DNA of 64,000 bases, from the NCBI GenBank assembly GCA_024235875.1, contig JACKLP010000006.1:124001-188000 (forward strand). The letters are read 5' to 3'. The position numbers and the translations under genes are program-made. Under the pieces are notes generated by a model. It was not told the DNA's origin. It was given only the letters and a program-made list of their open reading frames with translations, and ran no database searches. The stretch is from Burkholderiaceae bacterium. GTDB lineage: Bacteria > Pseudomonadota > Gammaproteobacteria > Burkholderiales > Burkholderiaceae_E. Of the stretch, positions 17,397-26,352 are shown piece after piece (the first letter of the stretch is position 1; the number at the start of each line of letters is the position of its first letter).

Positions 17397-18231
17397 GCCG
17401 CCGCCCGAAATCGAGGCAACCCACGACAGCCAACAGCACGCCATAGAGCAGAAACTGCGTAGCGCATGCCCACAGCGCCGACGTCGCAGGCGCCCCGCCC
17501 TCGAGCAGCCATGCCGTGCGGGCGAACAGATCGAGACGCGGCAGGCTCAGGTCGAGCGCGCGAATCAGGCCCCCCCCGATCGCATCGAGCGCACCGGGCA
17601 CCTCGAGCGGCAGGTTCTTCTGCAACAACAACACGACGCCGATCATCCGGGACAGAAGGTAGAAGGCGGTCATCGCGAGGATCGACACCGCGACCTGCGC
17701 GAACGAGATCGAGATCAGCAGTGCGAACCCGCACACCAGGACCAGTTCGGCCACCAGCGTCGCCCACCAGCCGGCCAGCGCCGCCGGCGATGCGAACCAG
17801 ATCAAGGGCACCGCTGCCAAGGTCGCGGTCACGACCGCGATCACCGCGAGCCCCGCCCACTTGCCCAGCACCCAGGTCGAACGGGCAACCGGCGCGCCGA
17901 TCAACAGTTCGATGGTGCGATCACCGAGTTCGCGAACGACCAGGACGGTCGCGAACACCGCCACCAGGAAGACCGCGGTCAGTCGCAGCAATGGTGCAGC
18001 CACCGCGAGCGTCAACGCCGCACGCTCGACCAGGGCCAGTTCACGCGCGAACAGGCTGGCACCGGCGACGACGGCGATCGCGACCAGGGATGCGAGCAGC
18101 CATCGGCTGCGCCAGGCTTCCAGGACGGTGAAGCGCGCGATCACGCCCGCCGCCCGCGCTTGCGCCAGGAGCTCCTTGCCGACCGGATCGGACGAGAATG
18201 CCCGCTTTGACGGGTGCGCCGCGGTGCTCAC
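17389..18231 (-). CDS. ABC-2 type transporter permease within the pilus operon
   Basis: 280 residues with six membrane segments. Segment 1 is LLASLVAIAVVAGASLFA and segment 2 is LLRLTAVFLVAVFATVLVV. The ABC-2 permease motif ELGDRTIELLIGAPVARSTW lies after segment 2. The start is taken as the GTG at 18231, which overlaps the preceding prepilin stop (GTGA); the frame is open upstream. No ATPase adjoins it, but an ABC ATPase of the matching class lies divergent at the other end of the same locus (30.6-31.4 kb). Myxococcus PilG/PilH/PilI is a precedent for an ABC transporter needed for type IV pili. The substrate is unknown. Confidence 0.86.
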   Translation of the reverse strand: MSTAAHPSKRAFSSDPVGKELLAQARAAGVIARFTVLEAWRSRWLLASLVAIAVVAGASLFARELALVERAALTLAVAAPLLRLTAVFLVAVFATVLVVRELGDRTIELLIGAPVARSTWVLGKWAGLAVIAVVTATLAAVPLIWFASPAALAGWWATLVAELVLVCGFALLISISFAQVAVSILAMTAFYLLSRMIGVVLLLQKNLPLEVPGALDAIGGGLIRALDLSLPRLDLFARTAWLLEGGAPATSALWACATQFLLYGVLLAVVGCLDFGRRHV

Positions 18232-19076
18232 AGGACCTGCCCCGACGCGACCAGGCGGTTCGCGAGTTGCGGGTAGGGGATCCATGTCATCAGATCGTCG
18301 TAGGAGCCGCCGGTCGCGCCGGCCGGGGCGAAGTCGCGATGCACATAGCCGCGCGTGATCGCCTGGGTGTAGTTCTGTTGTTCGTCGGCCGAATAGGCGG
18401 CGGTCTGCGCGCCATTGCGGCCGGCCGATCGCACGATCGCGACCGCATTGGATGCCAGCGTATTGGCGGCGCTGCCGCAGCGATTGCCAGCACCGGTCAT
18501 TCCGGCGGCCGAGCGGCAGACGAACAGGCCCTGATTGGCGTTGATCGCCGTCTGCACCGCAATGCGCTGAGTCGGCGAGCCGGGTGCGCCCAGCGCCGGT
18601 GAACTGAGCGCATTGGCCACCGGCACGGCCAGGGAGGTCAGCCCATAGCGAAATGCGCGCAAATGCGTACCATTCGCCTGGCCCGCACCATCACGCCAGC
18701 CGTCGGTCAGCAGCCCCGTGGGCTCGACGCCGGGCAGGCCGAGGGTCACGGCCGGCAGAAAGCCATCCTGGACCGAACAGGTCACGATCCCGCCGACGTT
18801 GCTCGCGATCGATTCCTGTCCGTTCGTGGCCGCAGTCGCCGGGCACGGAAGACGACCATTGGTGCCCGCGAAGGCCAGCAGGGCGTCGCGGGCATCGTCG
18901 AGCGCACGTCGGGTATCGACGATGCGCCGCTGCTCGGCCTGCTCGGAGAGCGTCGCGATCAGGCCCACCGTCGCCAGCCCCAGGATCACCAGCCCGATCG
19001 CGATCTCGATCAGCGAAAACCCCGCTTGCGCCGCGCGTGCGGGTAGCGCACGGCAAGAAACCGAAGTCGGCATCAT
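18228..19076 (-). CDS. Prepilin-like protein (minor pilin)
   Basis: 282 residues. The leader ending RAAQAG precedes FSLIEIAIGLVILGLATVG, a prepilin peptidase site with Glu5 and a hydrophobic helix. The globular domain starts with a helix (RRALDDARDALLAFAGTNG) and the RLPCPA motif seen in several pilus-locus minor pilins. Four further Cys occur (TCSVQ, VCRSA, RCGSA region). It starts at the first of two adjacent ATGs (19076), overlapping the upstream stop by ATGA, and its own stop overlaps the ABC permease GTG. It is larger than typical minor pilins; a tip or adhesin position is possible. Confidence 0.82.
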   Translation of the reverse strand: MMPTSVSCRALPARAAQAGFSLIEIAIGLVILGLATVGLIATLSEQAEQRRIVDTRRALDDARDALLAFAGTNGRLPCPATAATNGQESIASNVGGIVTCSVQDGFLPAVTLGLPGVEPTGLLTDGWRDGAGQANGTHLRAFRYGLTSLAVPVANALSSPALGAPGSPTQRIAVQTAINANQGLFVCRSAAGMTGAGNRCGSAANTLASNAVAIVRSAGRNGAQTAAYSADEQQNYTQAITRGYVHRDFAPAGATGGSYDDLMTWIPYPQLANRLVASGQVL

Positions 19077-20548
19077 TCGACCACCACCAGCAAGTCGTTG
19101 ATCGGCGGCGACGCGTTCGCCGTGTCGATGAACACGTCGGGAACCGGCGTGGCATAGGCGGCGTCGTCGAGATAGTCGGACAGAAGGCCCGAGAGGCCCA
19201 CCATGTTCACCGGCGTCTGCGCGGCACCGCGCGATGGCGCATACGGCGATGCGGTGATCGCGGCGCGCGGCGCGATGATCAAGGCGCGGATGTCGGTGCG
19301 GGTACCGACCGTGAGCCCCGGTCCCGAACAGACGGGATTGGACTGCACGCAGGTCGGCGAGGCCGCGTAGACGAAATAGCGATGCCAGCCCGCGTCGGTG
19401 AACCATGAAGGCATGGTCAGCGACCGACCGGCGCCGCAACTTCCGTCGACGACCGGGACATGGCCAAGACGCGTGCCGCTCGCGCAGTCGCCGCCGCCCG
19501 ATGCGAGCGGGCTCGCGTACGGAAAGTGGCCGTGCATCGCACGAAATGCGAGCAGGGCCCGGATCAGCTCGCCCCGTGCACGACGTTCGAGTTCCAGGAA
19601 CAATTCGTCTGCCGTCACGAATGCGATGCGGTCGTTGAACCGGTAAGGTGTCGCATAGTTGCCGCTTCGCTCGGCGGCAGCCTCGTCCACGGGCGCCCGA
19701 ATCAGTACCGTCGGCTGGCCGTCGAGGTGATTGAACGCTGCATTGGAGTAGGTGCCGGGCTGGCAGGGCATCGCGCAGCCGCTGGCCACCGTCACGGTGT
19801 CGAGATACGCCGACGGGGGCGCGATCACCGACCCGGGGGTCGCATACGCCGCCGTGCGGTCCTGCCCCGCGAGAGGCGTCCCGGGCAGGATCAACGCAAA
19901 GGCGACCCGGTCCGACAGCAGGTTGCCGCGCTCGTCGAGCACCTTGATCCACGGATACGGCGGGTTCGATGGACAGGCATAGCCGATGTAGGACGAACCC
20001 AGTGCGAGCGGGTTGAGATCGCGCAGGCAGGCCATCGGCGCAGCGAGGTTCGGCGACACCACCAGCCACGGCAGCTTGCCCGCGATGTCCCTGCCGCCAT
20101 CGTCGTCGACGCGCAGGCCGAGGTCGCGCCACGGCAGCCGACCGAAGCAGCGCGCGCTCGACCCGAATACCGAGACGTCCATCACCGGCAACATCGGCGC
20201 CCATCCCTGGGACGCGCATCCGGCGGTCTCGGCCAGGCCGTCGTAGTTGGGCTCGGTGGCATCCGCGCCGGGACCGGGCGGGATCGGAAGATCCGGCAGC
20301 AGACGCCACTGCCCGAGCCTGCGGCCGGTAGGCGGTTGGTCCGCATCGGGTGCGAGCAAGTCGGCGATCAGCAGTTCGCGCGCACTGCGCAAGAGGTCGG
20401 ACTGCTCGCGCTCGGCCGCTGCACGAGGATCGAACAGGCGCAGCATGCCGCCCATCAAGGTGGCCATCGTCACCGCGATCGCGACCAGGAACAGCAGGAA
20501 CACCATCCCGCGTTGCCGAGCCGGAGGATCATCGCCGTGCCAGATCAT
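19073..20548 (-). CDS. Large prepilin-like protein lacking Glu5 (GspK/PilX-like position)
   Basis: 491 residues. The N-terminus ARQRG then MVFLLFLVAIAVTMATL looks like a prepilin cleavage site and helix, but position 5 after cleavage is Leu rather than Glu, as in GspK-type tip pseudopilins. The large domain has several Cys (for example CASQG, RCFGR, CPSNPP, CAMPCQPG, CVQSNPVC), likely disulfides. Two blocks (ARELLIADLLAPD; RGELIRALLAFRAMHGHFPYAS) resemble the post-helix segment of the next pilin, suggesting an internal duplication. It overlaps both neighbours by ATGA. A pilus-tip initiator role is inferred by analogy with GspK. Confidence 0.75.
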   Translation of the reverse strand: MIWHGDDPPARQRGMVFLLFLVAIAVTMATLMGGMLRLFDPRAAAEREQSDLLRSARELLIADLLAPDADQPPTGRRLGQWRLLPDLPIPPGPGADATEPNYDGLAETAGCASQGWAPMLPVMDVSVFGSSARCFGRLPWRDLGLRVDDDGGRDIAGKLPWLVVSPNLAAPMACLRDLNPLALGSSYIGYACPSNPPYPWIKVLDERGNLLSDRVAFALILPGTPLAGQDRTAAYATPGSVIAPPSAYLDTVTVASGCAMPCQPGTYSNAAFNHLDGQPTVLIRAPVDEAAAERSGNYATPYRFNDRIAFVTADELFLELERRARGELIRALLAFRAMHGHFPYASPLASGGGDCASGTRLGHVPVVDGSCGAGRSLTMPSWFTDAGWHRYFVYAASPTCVQSNPVCSGPGLTVGTRTDIRALIIAPRAAITASPYAPSRGAAQTPVNMVGLSGLLSDYLDDAAYATPVPDVFIDTANASPPINDLLVVVE

Positions 20549-20991
20549 CGGCTCCCCGCCAGCAGGCTCTTGGCCGGCGCGGGTCCGACCTCGACACGAC
20601 CGTTCGCGCCCATTGATTCCCGCCCCTCGCGTTGCCCGGGCCGAAGGCGCTCGCCATCGACGTCGCCCCTGCGCACCACGACCTCGCGTCCTTCGATACG
20701 GACGACGTCGGCGACCAGCCCCCGGGCGCCTTCGAAACGCCGGCCGCTGAGCCAGATGGTGGGCGGCCGGCCCGGCGCCTCGAGCAACCCGTCGTAGCGC
20801 ACGCCACCCGAGCCGACACCGGCCTCGACCGCACCACCGCGCGCATCGTCGGCCCCGATCGCCTCCAGAGCGCGTCGCTGCGCGGGCGAGTAGAACATCC
20901 GCCCCAGGCCCTCGGCGCCTGCCGGCAACGCCAGCGCGAGCAGGCCGACCGACAACCAGGACTTGACGACCCGCGCCAGTCGAGGGTTCAC
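20545..20991 (-). CDS. Small periplasmic pilus-assembly protein (MshK/PilP-like position)
   Basis: 148 residues from the GTG at 20991 (GTGA overlap with the previous gene). A signal or anchor (SWLSVGLLALALPAGA) is followed by FYSPAQRRALEA and a small beta domain (RYDGLLEAPGRPPTIWLSGRRF, DVVRIEGREVVVRRGD). The length, single anchor and beta domain fit proteins such as MshK or PilP that link the inner-membrane platform to the secretin. Sequence identity to a named family is not evident by eye, so the assignment rests mainly on gene order. Confidence 0.7.
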   Translation of the reverse strand: MNPRLARVVKSWLSVGLLALALPAGAEGLGRMFYSPAQRRALEAIGADDARGGAVEAGVGSGGVRYDGLLEAPGRPPTIWLSGRRFEGARGLVADVVRIEGREVVVRRGDVDGERLRPGQREGRESMGANGRVEVGPAPAKSLLAGSR

Positions 20992-21689
20992 GATCGGCCT
21001 CCGGGCAGTCCCACGCCAACGACGGGCGCGGCCGAGGGGTCGGCCTCGGGCGGCGCGAACAGGTACCAGACGAGCCGGCACTTGGCGCGCATTCTCGGGG
21101 CGGCGGTGCTGCCGTTGGCAATGCCCGAGTCCGAGGGCTTGGACGCCCCGGCCGTCACGGATTCGGTGGGCCGTCTCAGTTCACAGCCTTCGATTGCGGA
21201 GAGCCCGCCCACCGAATCACCGACCCGCCGCCACAACGCCAGGAAGCGCTCTTCGTGCAAGGGTTCGGCGTCGAATTCCAGGCGGTGACTGAACAGATTC
21301 AGGTGTCGGAGACGGTCGATGCCCTCGATTCCGGCCACCGGCGCACGACCGCCAAGTGTGTAGCGTGTCACCTGGCCCACGGCTTGCACGGCGGCCGCCT
21401 CGAAACGATCGATCTCGACCGTCTTGGCGAAGCGGCCGACCGCACCGGACTGCACCAACGACGCGTAGCGCTGCGCGTAGCCATGTCCCTGGGCGCGCTG
21501 AGCCTCGAGCCCGGCGCGTGCCGCGCGGGCCAGGCGCGTGTCGCGCTTCGACGCGGCCTCGAGTGCGTCGAATTGCGCCAGTCGGTAGTAGGCGACGCCG
21601 GCAAGACCGGCCGCGAGCACGATCAGCGTTGCGGAGATGATCACCGGTACGCGCAATACCCGTAGATCGGACTTGGTCAGCGATTTCAT
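20988..21689 (-). CDS. Inner-membrane pilus assembly protein (MshJ/PilO-like)
   Basis: 233 residues. A short cytosolic N-terminus is followed by one membrane helix (VPVIISATLIVLAAGLAGVAYY, about 14-35). A coiled-coil-like stretch (AASKRDTRLARAARAGLEAQRAQG) precedes a ferredoxin-like region (YTLGGRAPVAGIEGIDRLRHLNLFSHRLEFDAEPLHEERFLALWRRV). This is the PilO/GspM/MshJ layout. It overlaps the upstream PilM/PilN-like gene by ATGA and the next gene by GTGA. Confidence 0.78.
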   Translation of the reverse strand: MKSLTKSDLRVLRVPVIISATLIVLAAGLAGVAYYRLAQFDALEAASKRDTRLARAARAGLEAQRAQGHGYAQRYASLVQSGAVGRFAKTVEIDRFEAAAVQAVGQVTRYTLGGRAPVAGIEGIDRLRHLNLFSHRLEFDAEPLHEERFLALWRRVGDSVGGLSAIEGCELRRPTESVTAGASKPSDSGIANGSTAAPRMRAKCRLVWYLFAPPEADPSAAPVVGVGLPGGRS

Positions 21690-23395
21690 CGTGCGAGCTC
21701 CGGGGCCGTTGCGATGGGGACCGGCTTCGTGCGCCAGCGCATGTCGATCCTGAACTCGCGGGGGCGCCGCATCGGACTGCCCGCCAGGGCCTCGCTCCAT
21801 CCGGCACTCGGCTTGGGGTCGAACGGAAAGCGCTTGGCCGCAACCTCGCAGCCGCACCGCGTCCTGAGTCGATCGACCAGCGCGTCGACGAGGGTGTTGG
21901 AATCGGTCTTCGAGAGGTCGTGCTGCAGGCTTCCGCCGATCACCACCTGGGTCCAGGGCGACTCGATCGGCGGCTCGGCCGCCGGTGCGCCCGGGATCGC
22001 CGTGCCCGATGCAGACTCCGCCCCGGGTGGGGGCGGCCCCTTCGGTGGCCCCACGGGCGCACCCGACACGGGGGGCGGTCCGCCGCCATCGGTGGCGGAA
22101 CCGCCGCCACCTTCGACCCGCCACTCGAGCGCGTCGACGCGAAGCCGCTCGTCGTCGCCGATCGCGGCACCCAGCACCGAGAACAACTGGTCCACCGGCA
22201 CGTGTCGACGCGCGATCCGATCGGCCAGCGTCACCACCGTCTGCATCTCGGGCGGCGGCAACACGAACACTTTCAGGGCCTCGGCCAGCACGCCTTGCGC
22301 CGCCTTCTCGCGATCGCCGGCAGCAATTCGGCGTTCGATCGCATCCTGGCCCTGCCAGCGCAGGAACTCGACGCCGGCAACCGACAGCAGCGCGCACGCG
22401 AGCGCGGCCGCGCCCGTCGAGAGCATGCCGAGCCGCCAGCGCGCCAACTTCTCGAAGCGCGAGACCCGCGCATTGGCATAGCCGATGTCGCGTCGCGACC
22501 GCAGCCGGCGCGATGCCCAGACGGTCGGCGCCGCCTGGTCCGGCTCGAAGCCGGGCGCAACGGCGGCCGGCGGCACTCGCCACACCAGTGCCGAGACCGC
22601 GGCATCGACCGAGAGGCTCGCCGGGAACTTCTCTGCGTCGTCGATCCCGGCATCGATGATCCAGACCGAGAAGTGGGTATCGCGGATCGCGTCCCGGTGC
22701 AGCATCTGGGCCATCAACAGGTATTGCAGGGTTCGCGTGACCTCGGCCACGACGGCGCTGGCGCTGCGATCCGCGCCCAGCGCCGCAAGTCGTGAGAACC
22801 GCAGTCGTCCGCCGACCACGAGCGACTGGCGCAGCCCGGCCTCGGTGACGTTCACCACCAGCCCGGTGGCGGCCGGCGCCAGCATCTCGACCAGGCTTGG
22901 CGACAGCAGGGCCGGCGTCAGGATCGCGTCGATTCGGGCGCCGGCCTCGAGCATGACATCGAGCCACGGCGCTAGCGTCGCACTGGCCCGCAGTCCTGTC
23001 AGCAACACCTCGACCGTCGACTCGCGCTTGCGCTTGCGCTTGCGCGTTGTTTCGGCCGGCGACAGCGGACGCCAGCTCGAGAACTCCGAGTCGCGCATTC
23101 GCTGCGCCAGGCGCTTGCGTAGCAGCAGCGCACGATCCCGCGGGCGGACACGCGGCACCTTTTCGACGTGCTGTTCCTCGTCGACCAGATCGACCAGCAG
23201 TTCGTAGCGCGCCCTGCGATGCGCGGCGATCCAGGCGGCAAAGGCCGCGGCGGCCGCGTCGACCGCGACCGAACCGTCGGGCGCGTGCAGATCGAACGAC
23301 GCGAGCACCGCGGTGCGGGTCTCGCAGCTGTCGATCGCCGTCAGACCCCGGGCGTCGATGTACAGGATGATGGCCTGGCCGCTTGCGCTTCGCAT
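21686..23395 (-). CDS. PilM/PilN-like fusion protein (MshI-like) of the pilus platform
   Basis: 569 residues. The first 300 resemble an actin-like PilM/GspL cytosolic domain (LYIDARGLTAIDS near the start, VVNVTEAGLRQSLVVGGRLRFSRLA, EVTRTLQYLL). A membrane helix (about 323-345) is followed by a helical stalk (RIAAGDREKAAQGVLAEALK) and a PilN-like domain, with a Pro/Gly-rich insertion (GPPPVSGAPVGPPKGPPPP). The combination matches MshI-type proteins that fuse PilM and PilN functions. A basic run (KR)3 near residue 119 is encoded by a hexanucleotide repeat. One base separates its start from the mshG stop. Confidence 0.82.
   Translation of the reverse strand: MRSASGQAIILYIDARGLTAIDSCETRTAVLASFDLHAPDGSVAVDAAAAAFAAWIAAHRRARYELLVDLVDEEQHVEKVPRVRPRDRALLLRKRLAQRMRDSEFSSWRPLSPAETTRKRKRKRESTVEVLLTGLRASATLAPWLDVMLEAGARIDAILTPALLSPSLVEMLAPAATGLVVNVTEAGLRQSLVVGGRLRFSRLAALGADRSASAVVAEVTRTLQYLLMAQMLHRDAIRDTHFSVWIIDAGIDDAEKFPASLSVDAAVSALVWRVPPAAVAPGFEPDQAAPTVWASRRLRSRRDIGYANARVSRFEKLARWRLGMLSTGAAALACALLSVAGVEFLRWQGQDAIERRIAAGDREKAAQGVLAEALKVFVLPPPEMQTVVTLADRIARRHVPVDQLFSVLGAAIGDDERLRVDALEWRVEGGGGSATDGGGPPPVSGAPVGPPKGPPPPGAESASGTAIPGAPAAEPPIESPWTQVVIGGSLQHDLSKTDSNTLVDALVDRLRTRCGCEVAAKRFPFDPKPSAGWSEALAGSPMRRPREFRIDMRWRTKPVPIATAPELAR
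23024..23046 (-). repeat. Hexanucleotide repeat inside the PilM/PilN-like gene
   Basis: Three and a half copies of a 6-bp unit (CGCAAG on the coding strand) encode alternating Arg-Lys. Because the unit is a multiple of three, slippage would change the length of the basic run without a frameshift. It may be ordinary low complexity. Confidence 0.6.
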
Positions 23396-23396
23396 C

Positions 23397-24602
23397 TCAG
23401 AACTTGATCTTGGCGAGCAGGTCGTAGATCGGTCCGAGGACCGACATCATCAACGTGCCCAGAATGAGTCCCAGAACCAGCGTCAGCGCCGGCTCGACCA
23501 TCGCCTCGACCTTCTCGATCGTTTCGTTGATCTCGCGGTTGTAGAAGTAGCTGACGTTCTTCAGCCCCTTGTCGATCTCTCCGGTCGACTCGCCGATCCG
23601 GATCATCCGAAGCAAGAGGTTGGGGAACAGGCCCGTATCGGAGAACGCATCGCCGATGCCCTTGCCTTGCTCCACCTGTTGGCGGGCCTGCTCGAGTGCA
23701 CGCGCGACATGTCGATTGCCGGCCGCATCGCGACCGATGGCGACTGCCTGCAGGATGGGCAGGCCGGCTTCGTAGAGCATGCCGAACAGCGAGGTGAAGC
23801 GCGCCAGCACGATCTTCTCGATGATCGGCCCCACCAGTGGGATGCGCATCTTCCAGCGATCGATGCGCAATCGCAGCCGCTCCCCGCCAAGGAACAGCAC
23901 GACCCAGACCAGGAACGCGAGCGCCGGCGGCACCAACAGCAACTTGCCCCAGTGGGCGGTGAGGAACTCGGACGCGGCCAGCATCACCCGCGTCTGCACC
24001 GGAAGGTCACCGCCGCTCATCTCCTTGATGAAGCCCGAGAGCTGCGGGACGAGGAAGAGCAGGACGAACGCGGTGACCCCGATCAGCACCATGACCGTGA
24101 ACGCCGGGTACATCGCGAGCTTCTTCATCTGCGACGCCAATTCGTCCTGCCACTTGAGGCTGGCCGCGATGCGCTCGAAGGCGTCGGGCAGGCGGCCGGA
24201 CGACTCGCCCGAGCGCACCAGGGCAACCAGGGTCTGGTCGAAGACCTCGGGAAACGCGGCCATCGCGTCCGAGAACCCCGAGCCGTCGCGCACCGCCTGC
24301 AACACGACCGTCAGCACGCCATGGAAGCGCTTGTGCTGGACCGACTCGACCTGATCGGACAAGGCGTCGGTGATCAGCAGGCCCGCGCGCAAGGTCTGCT
24401 CCATGTGCATCGCGAAGCTGAGTAGTTCCTTGCGCGGCACGCCGCCTGCGCCGAAGCCGAAGGATCGCGCCGGCGCCGCCCGCAGCATCTCGAGGCCCGC
24501 GCTTCGCAGACGTCCCTCGAGCTCGCTGGCGTTGATCGCCGGCATTCGCCCGCTGGTGATGCGACCGCTGGCATCGACGGCACGATAGTGGAAGGTCGCC
24601 AT
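23397..24602 (-). CDS. mshG: Type IV pilus platform protein (GspF/PilC family, MshG)
   Basis: 401-residue polytopic inner-membrane protein that couples the assembly ATPase to pilin polymerisation. It has the duplicated GspF domain: copy 1 about residues 60-185 (FAMHMEQTLRAGLLITDALSD, VRSGESSGRLPDAFERIAA), copy 2 about 265-395 (FTSLFGMLYEAGLPILQAVAI, MIRIGESTGEIDKGLKNV). Three membrane segments lie near 165-190, 220-240 and 370-395. Length is normal. It lies 16 bp after mshE and 1 bp before the next gene. Confidence 0.92.
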   Translation of the reverse strand: MATFHYRAVDASGRITSGRMPAINASELEGRLRSAGLEMLRAAPARSFGFGAGGVPRKELLSFAMHMEQTLRAGLLITDALSDQVESVQHKRFHGVLTVVLQAVRDGSGFSDAMAAFPEVFDQTLVALVRSGESSGRLPDAFERIAASLKWQDELASQMKKLAMYPAFTVMVLIGVTAFVLLFLVPQLSGFIKEMSGGDLPVQTRVMLAASEFLTAHWGKLLLVPPALAFLVWVVLFLGGERLRLRIDRWKMRIPLVGPIIEKIVLARFTSLFGMLYEAGLPILQAVAIGRDAAGNRHVARALEQARQQVEQGKGIGDAFSDTGLFPNLLLRMIRIGESTGEIDKGLKNVSYFYNREINETIEKVEAMVEPALTLVLGLILGTLMMSVLGPIYDLLAKIKF

Positions 24603-24618
24603 CTGTCGCTGCCGCCGC

Positions 24619-26352
24619 TCAGTGGCCGAGCCCGGTGAGGTCGACGACCCGACCGGCCTCGTCGAGCGAGGTCATGCCCTCGAGCACGCGCCGGATCGCA
24701 TCGTCGCGAAGCGTCCGGAACCCCTTCGCCCGGGCCGCCTTGAGGATGTCCCGGGCGGATGCACCACGCGCCATCAGGTCGTCGAGCTCTTCATCGAATC
24801 GCAGGATCTCGAGCAGGCCCTGGCGGCCGGAGAAGCCCTGGTAGTCGCAACGAGAGCACCCGCCCGCCCGATACAGTGTCGTGCCCGGATGCGCGTCCCC
24901 GCCCAGCATCAGCGCGATCTCGGCGTCGATCTCGTAGCCCACCTTGCAGTGCGGGCACAGCTTTCGGACGAGCCGTTGGCCGACCACGCCGATCAGGTTT
25001 CCCGCGATCAGCTCGGCGGTCAAGCCCAGGTCCATCAGGCGAGGCAGCGCACCGATGGCGGAGTTCGTGTGCAGCGTCGAGTAGACCTGGTGGCCGGTCA
25101 TCGCGGCCCGCAGCGCCATCGTCGCCGTGTCGCCATCGCGGACCTCGCCGACCAGGATGATGTCAGGGTCCTGCCGCATCAGCGACTTGATCCCGGCTGA
25201 GAACTCCATCTTCTGTCCGGCCGCGATGTTCGACTGTCGCATCATCGGGATCGGATACTCGACAGGATCCTCGAGGGTCATGATGTTCACGCCCTCCCTG
25301 TTCAGGCGCGTGAGGATCGAATAGAGCGTGGTCGTCTTGCCGCTACCGGTCGGGCCGGTGACCAGGATCATCCCTTCCGGGCGCGAGATCATGGTCTCGA
25401 CCGCTTCGAGCTGATCCTCGGTCAGGCCGAGCTTCTCGAGCGGCACGAGCGCCCGCGATCGATCGAGAATCCGCAGCACCACGTTTTCGCCATGCAGCGT
25501 CGGTTGCGAGGCCGCGCGGTAGTCGATCGGGCGGCCGTTGATCACCAGCGAGATACGGCCATCCTGCGGTAGCCTCGTCTCGGCGATGTTCATCGACGCA
25601 ATGATCTTCAGGCGCACGAGCATCGGCGACCAATACTTGCTGTGAAGCACGCGGATCTGCCGCAGCACGCCGTCGATGCGGTAGCGGATTCGCACGAATC
25701 CCTGCTCGGGCTCGAAGTGGATGTCGCTGGCCCGTCTTTGCACGGCATCGGCGAGAATCGCGTCGACCAGCCGGACGAAGGGACCCGCGTACTCGCGTCC
25801 GTTCGTGTCCATGCTCGCGGCGTCGACTTCGCCGGTTTCGATCTCGTTGAGGATTCCGTCGATCGACAGTTCCTGGCCGTAGTGGCTTTCGATCGCCGCC
25901 GAAACCTCGCCGTCCGCCGCCATGCAGGCATTGATCCGGTACTCGGCACCGATCATCGCCTGCAGCTGATCGAGCACGACGACATCGTTCGGGTTCGGCG
26001 TCGCGAGCGTGAGCACCTCGACGCCGTCGCGCTCCTCGATGCCGACCGGGAAGACGTGATGACGCTTCGCGAACTCGCTCGGCACCAGCTTCATCGCCGT
26101 CGGGTTGGGCAGCAGGCGCGACAGATCGACCTGCTCGTGTCCGAGATTCTCGGCGAGCACTTCGCGCAGGGTCGCCTCGGTGAGAAAGCCGATCGACACC
26201 AGCACCTTTCCAAGCGGCTGACCGGTCGACTTCTGCTCCATCAACGCGATGCGCAGCTGATCCTCGCTGAGGACACCACGCTCGATCAGCGTCTGACCCA
26301 GCGGCTTTCGCTTGCTGGCGCTCGCCCGGTCCGCCTTGGCAGCCTCGGTCAT
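24619..26352 (-). CDS. mshE: Pilus assembly ATPase with MshEN-type N-terminal domain
   Basis: 577-residue GspE/PilB-family ATPase that drives pilus extension. The N-terminus has the two 24-residue MshEN repeats known to bind c-di-GMP (residues 17-40 and 46-69) with the canonical 5-residue spacer. Both begin Pro-Leu-Gly where the reported consensus has Arg-Leu-Gly, and the second ends in Asn instead of Gln. The ATPase has Walker A GPTGSGKT (333-340), an Asp box with LEDPVEYP, Walker B DPDIILVGEVRD (about 395-406), His box HTNSAIGALPRL, and a zinc site of four Cys (466, 469, 499, 502). The ATG overlaps the previous stop by one base (TGATG), with GGAG 5 bases upstream. Confidence 0.94.
   Translation of the reverse strand: MTEAAKADRASASKRKPLGQTLIERGVLSEDQLRIALMEQKSTGQPLGKVLVSIGFLTEATLREVLAENLGHEQVDLSRLLPNPTAMKLVPSEFAKRHHVFPVGIEERDGVEVLTLATPNPNDVVVLDQLQAMIGAEYRINACMAADGEVSAAIESHYGQELSIDGILNEIETGEVDAASMDTNGREYAGPFVRLVDAILADAVQRRASDIHFEPEQGFVRIRYRIDGVLRQIRVLHSKYWSPMLVRLKIIASMNIAETRLPQDGRISLVINGRPIDYRAASQPTLHGENVVLRILDRSRALVPLEKLGLTEDQLEAVETMISRPEGMILVTGPTGSGKTTTLYSILTRLNREGVNIMTLEDPVEYPIPMMRQSNIAAGQKMEFSAGIKSLMRQDPDIILVGEVRDGDTATMALRAAMTGHQVYSTLHTNSAIGALPRLMDLGLTAELIAGNLIGVVGQRLVRKLCPHCKVGYEIDAEIALMLGGDAHPGTTLYRAGGCSRCDYQGFSGRQGLLEILRFDEELDDLMARGASARDILKAARAKGFRTLRDDAIRRVLEGMTSLDEAGRVVDLTGLGH

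Noticed and set aside
22000..22120. Simple-repeat appearance of the Pro/Gly-rich stretch in the PilM/PilN-like gene as a separate repeat element
   Set aside because: It is explained as a coding low-complexity linker (Pro, Gly, Ala codons) and is not a tandem repeat.
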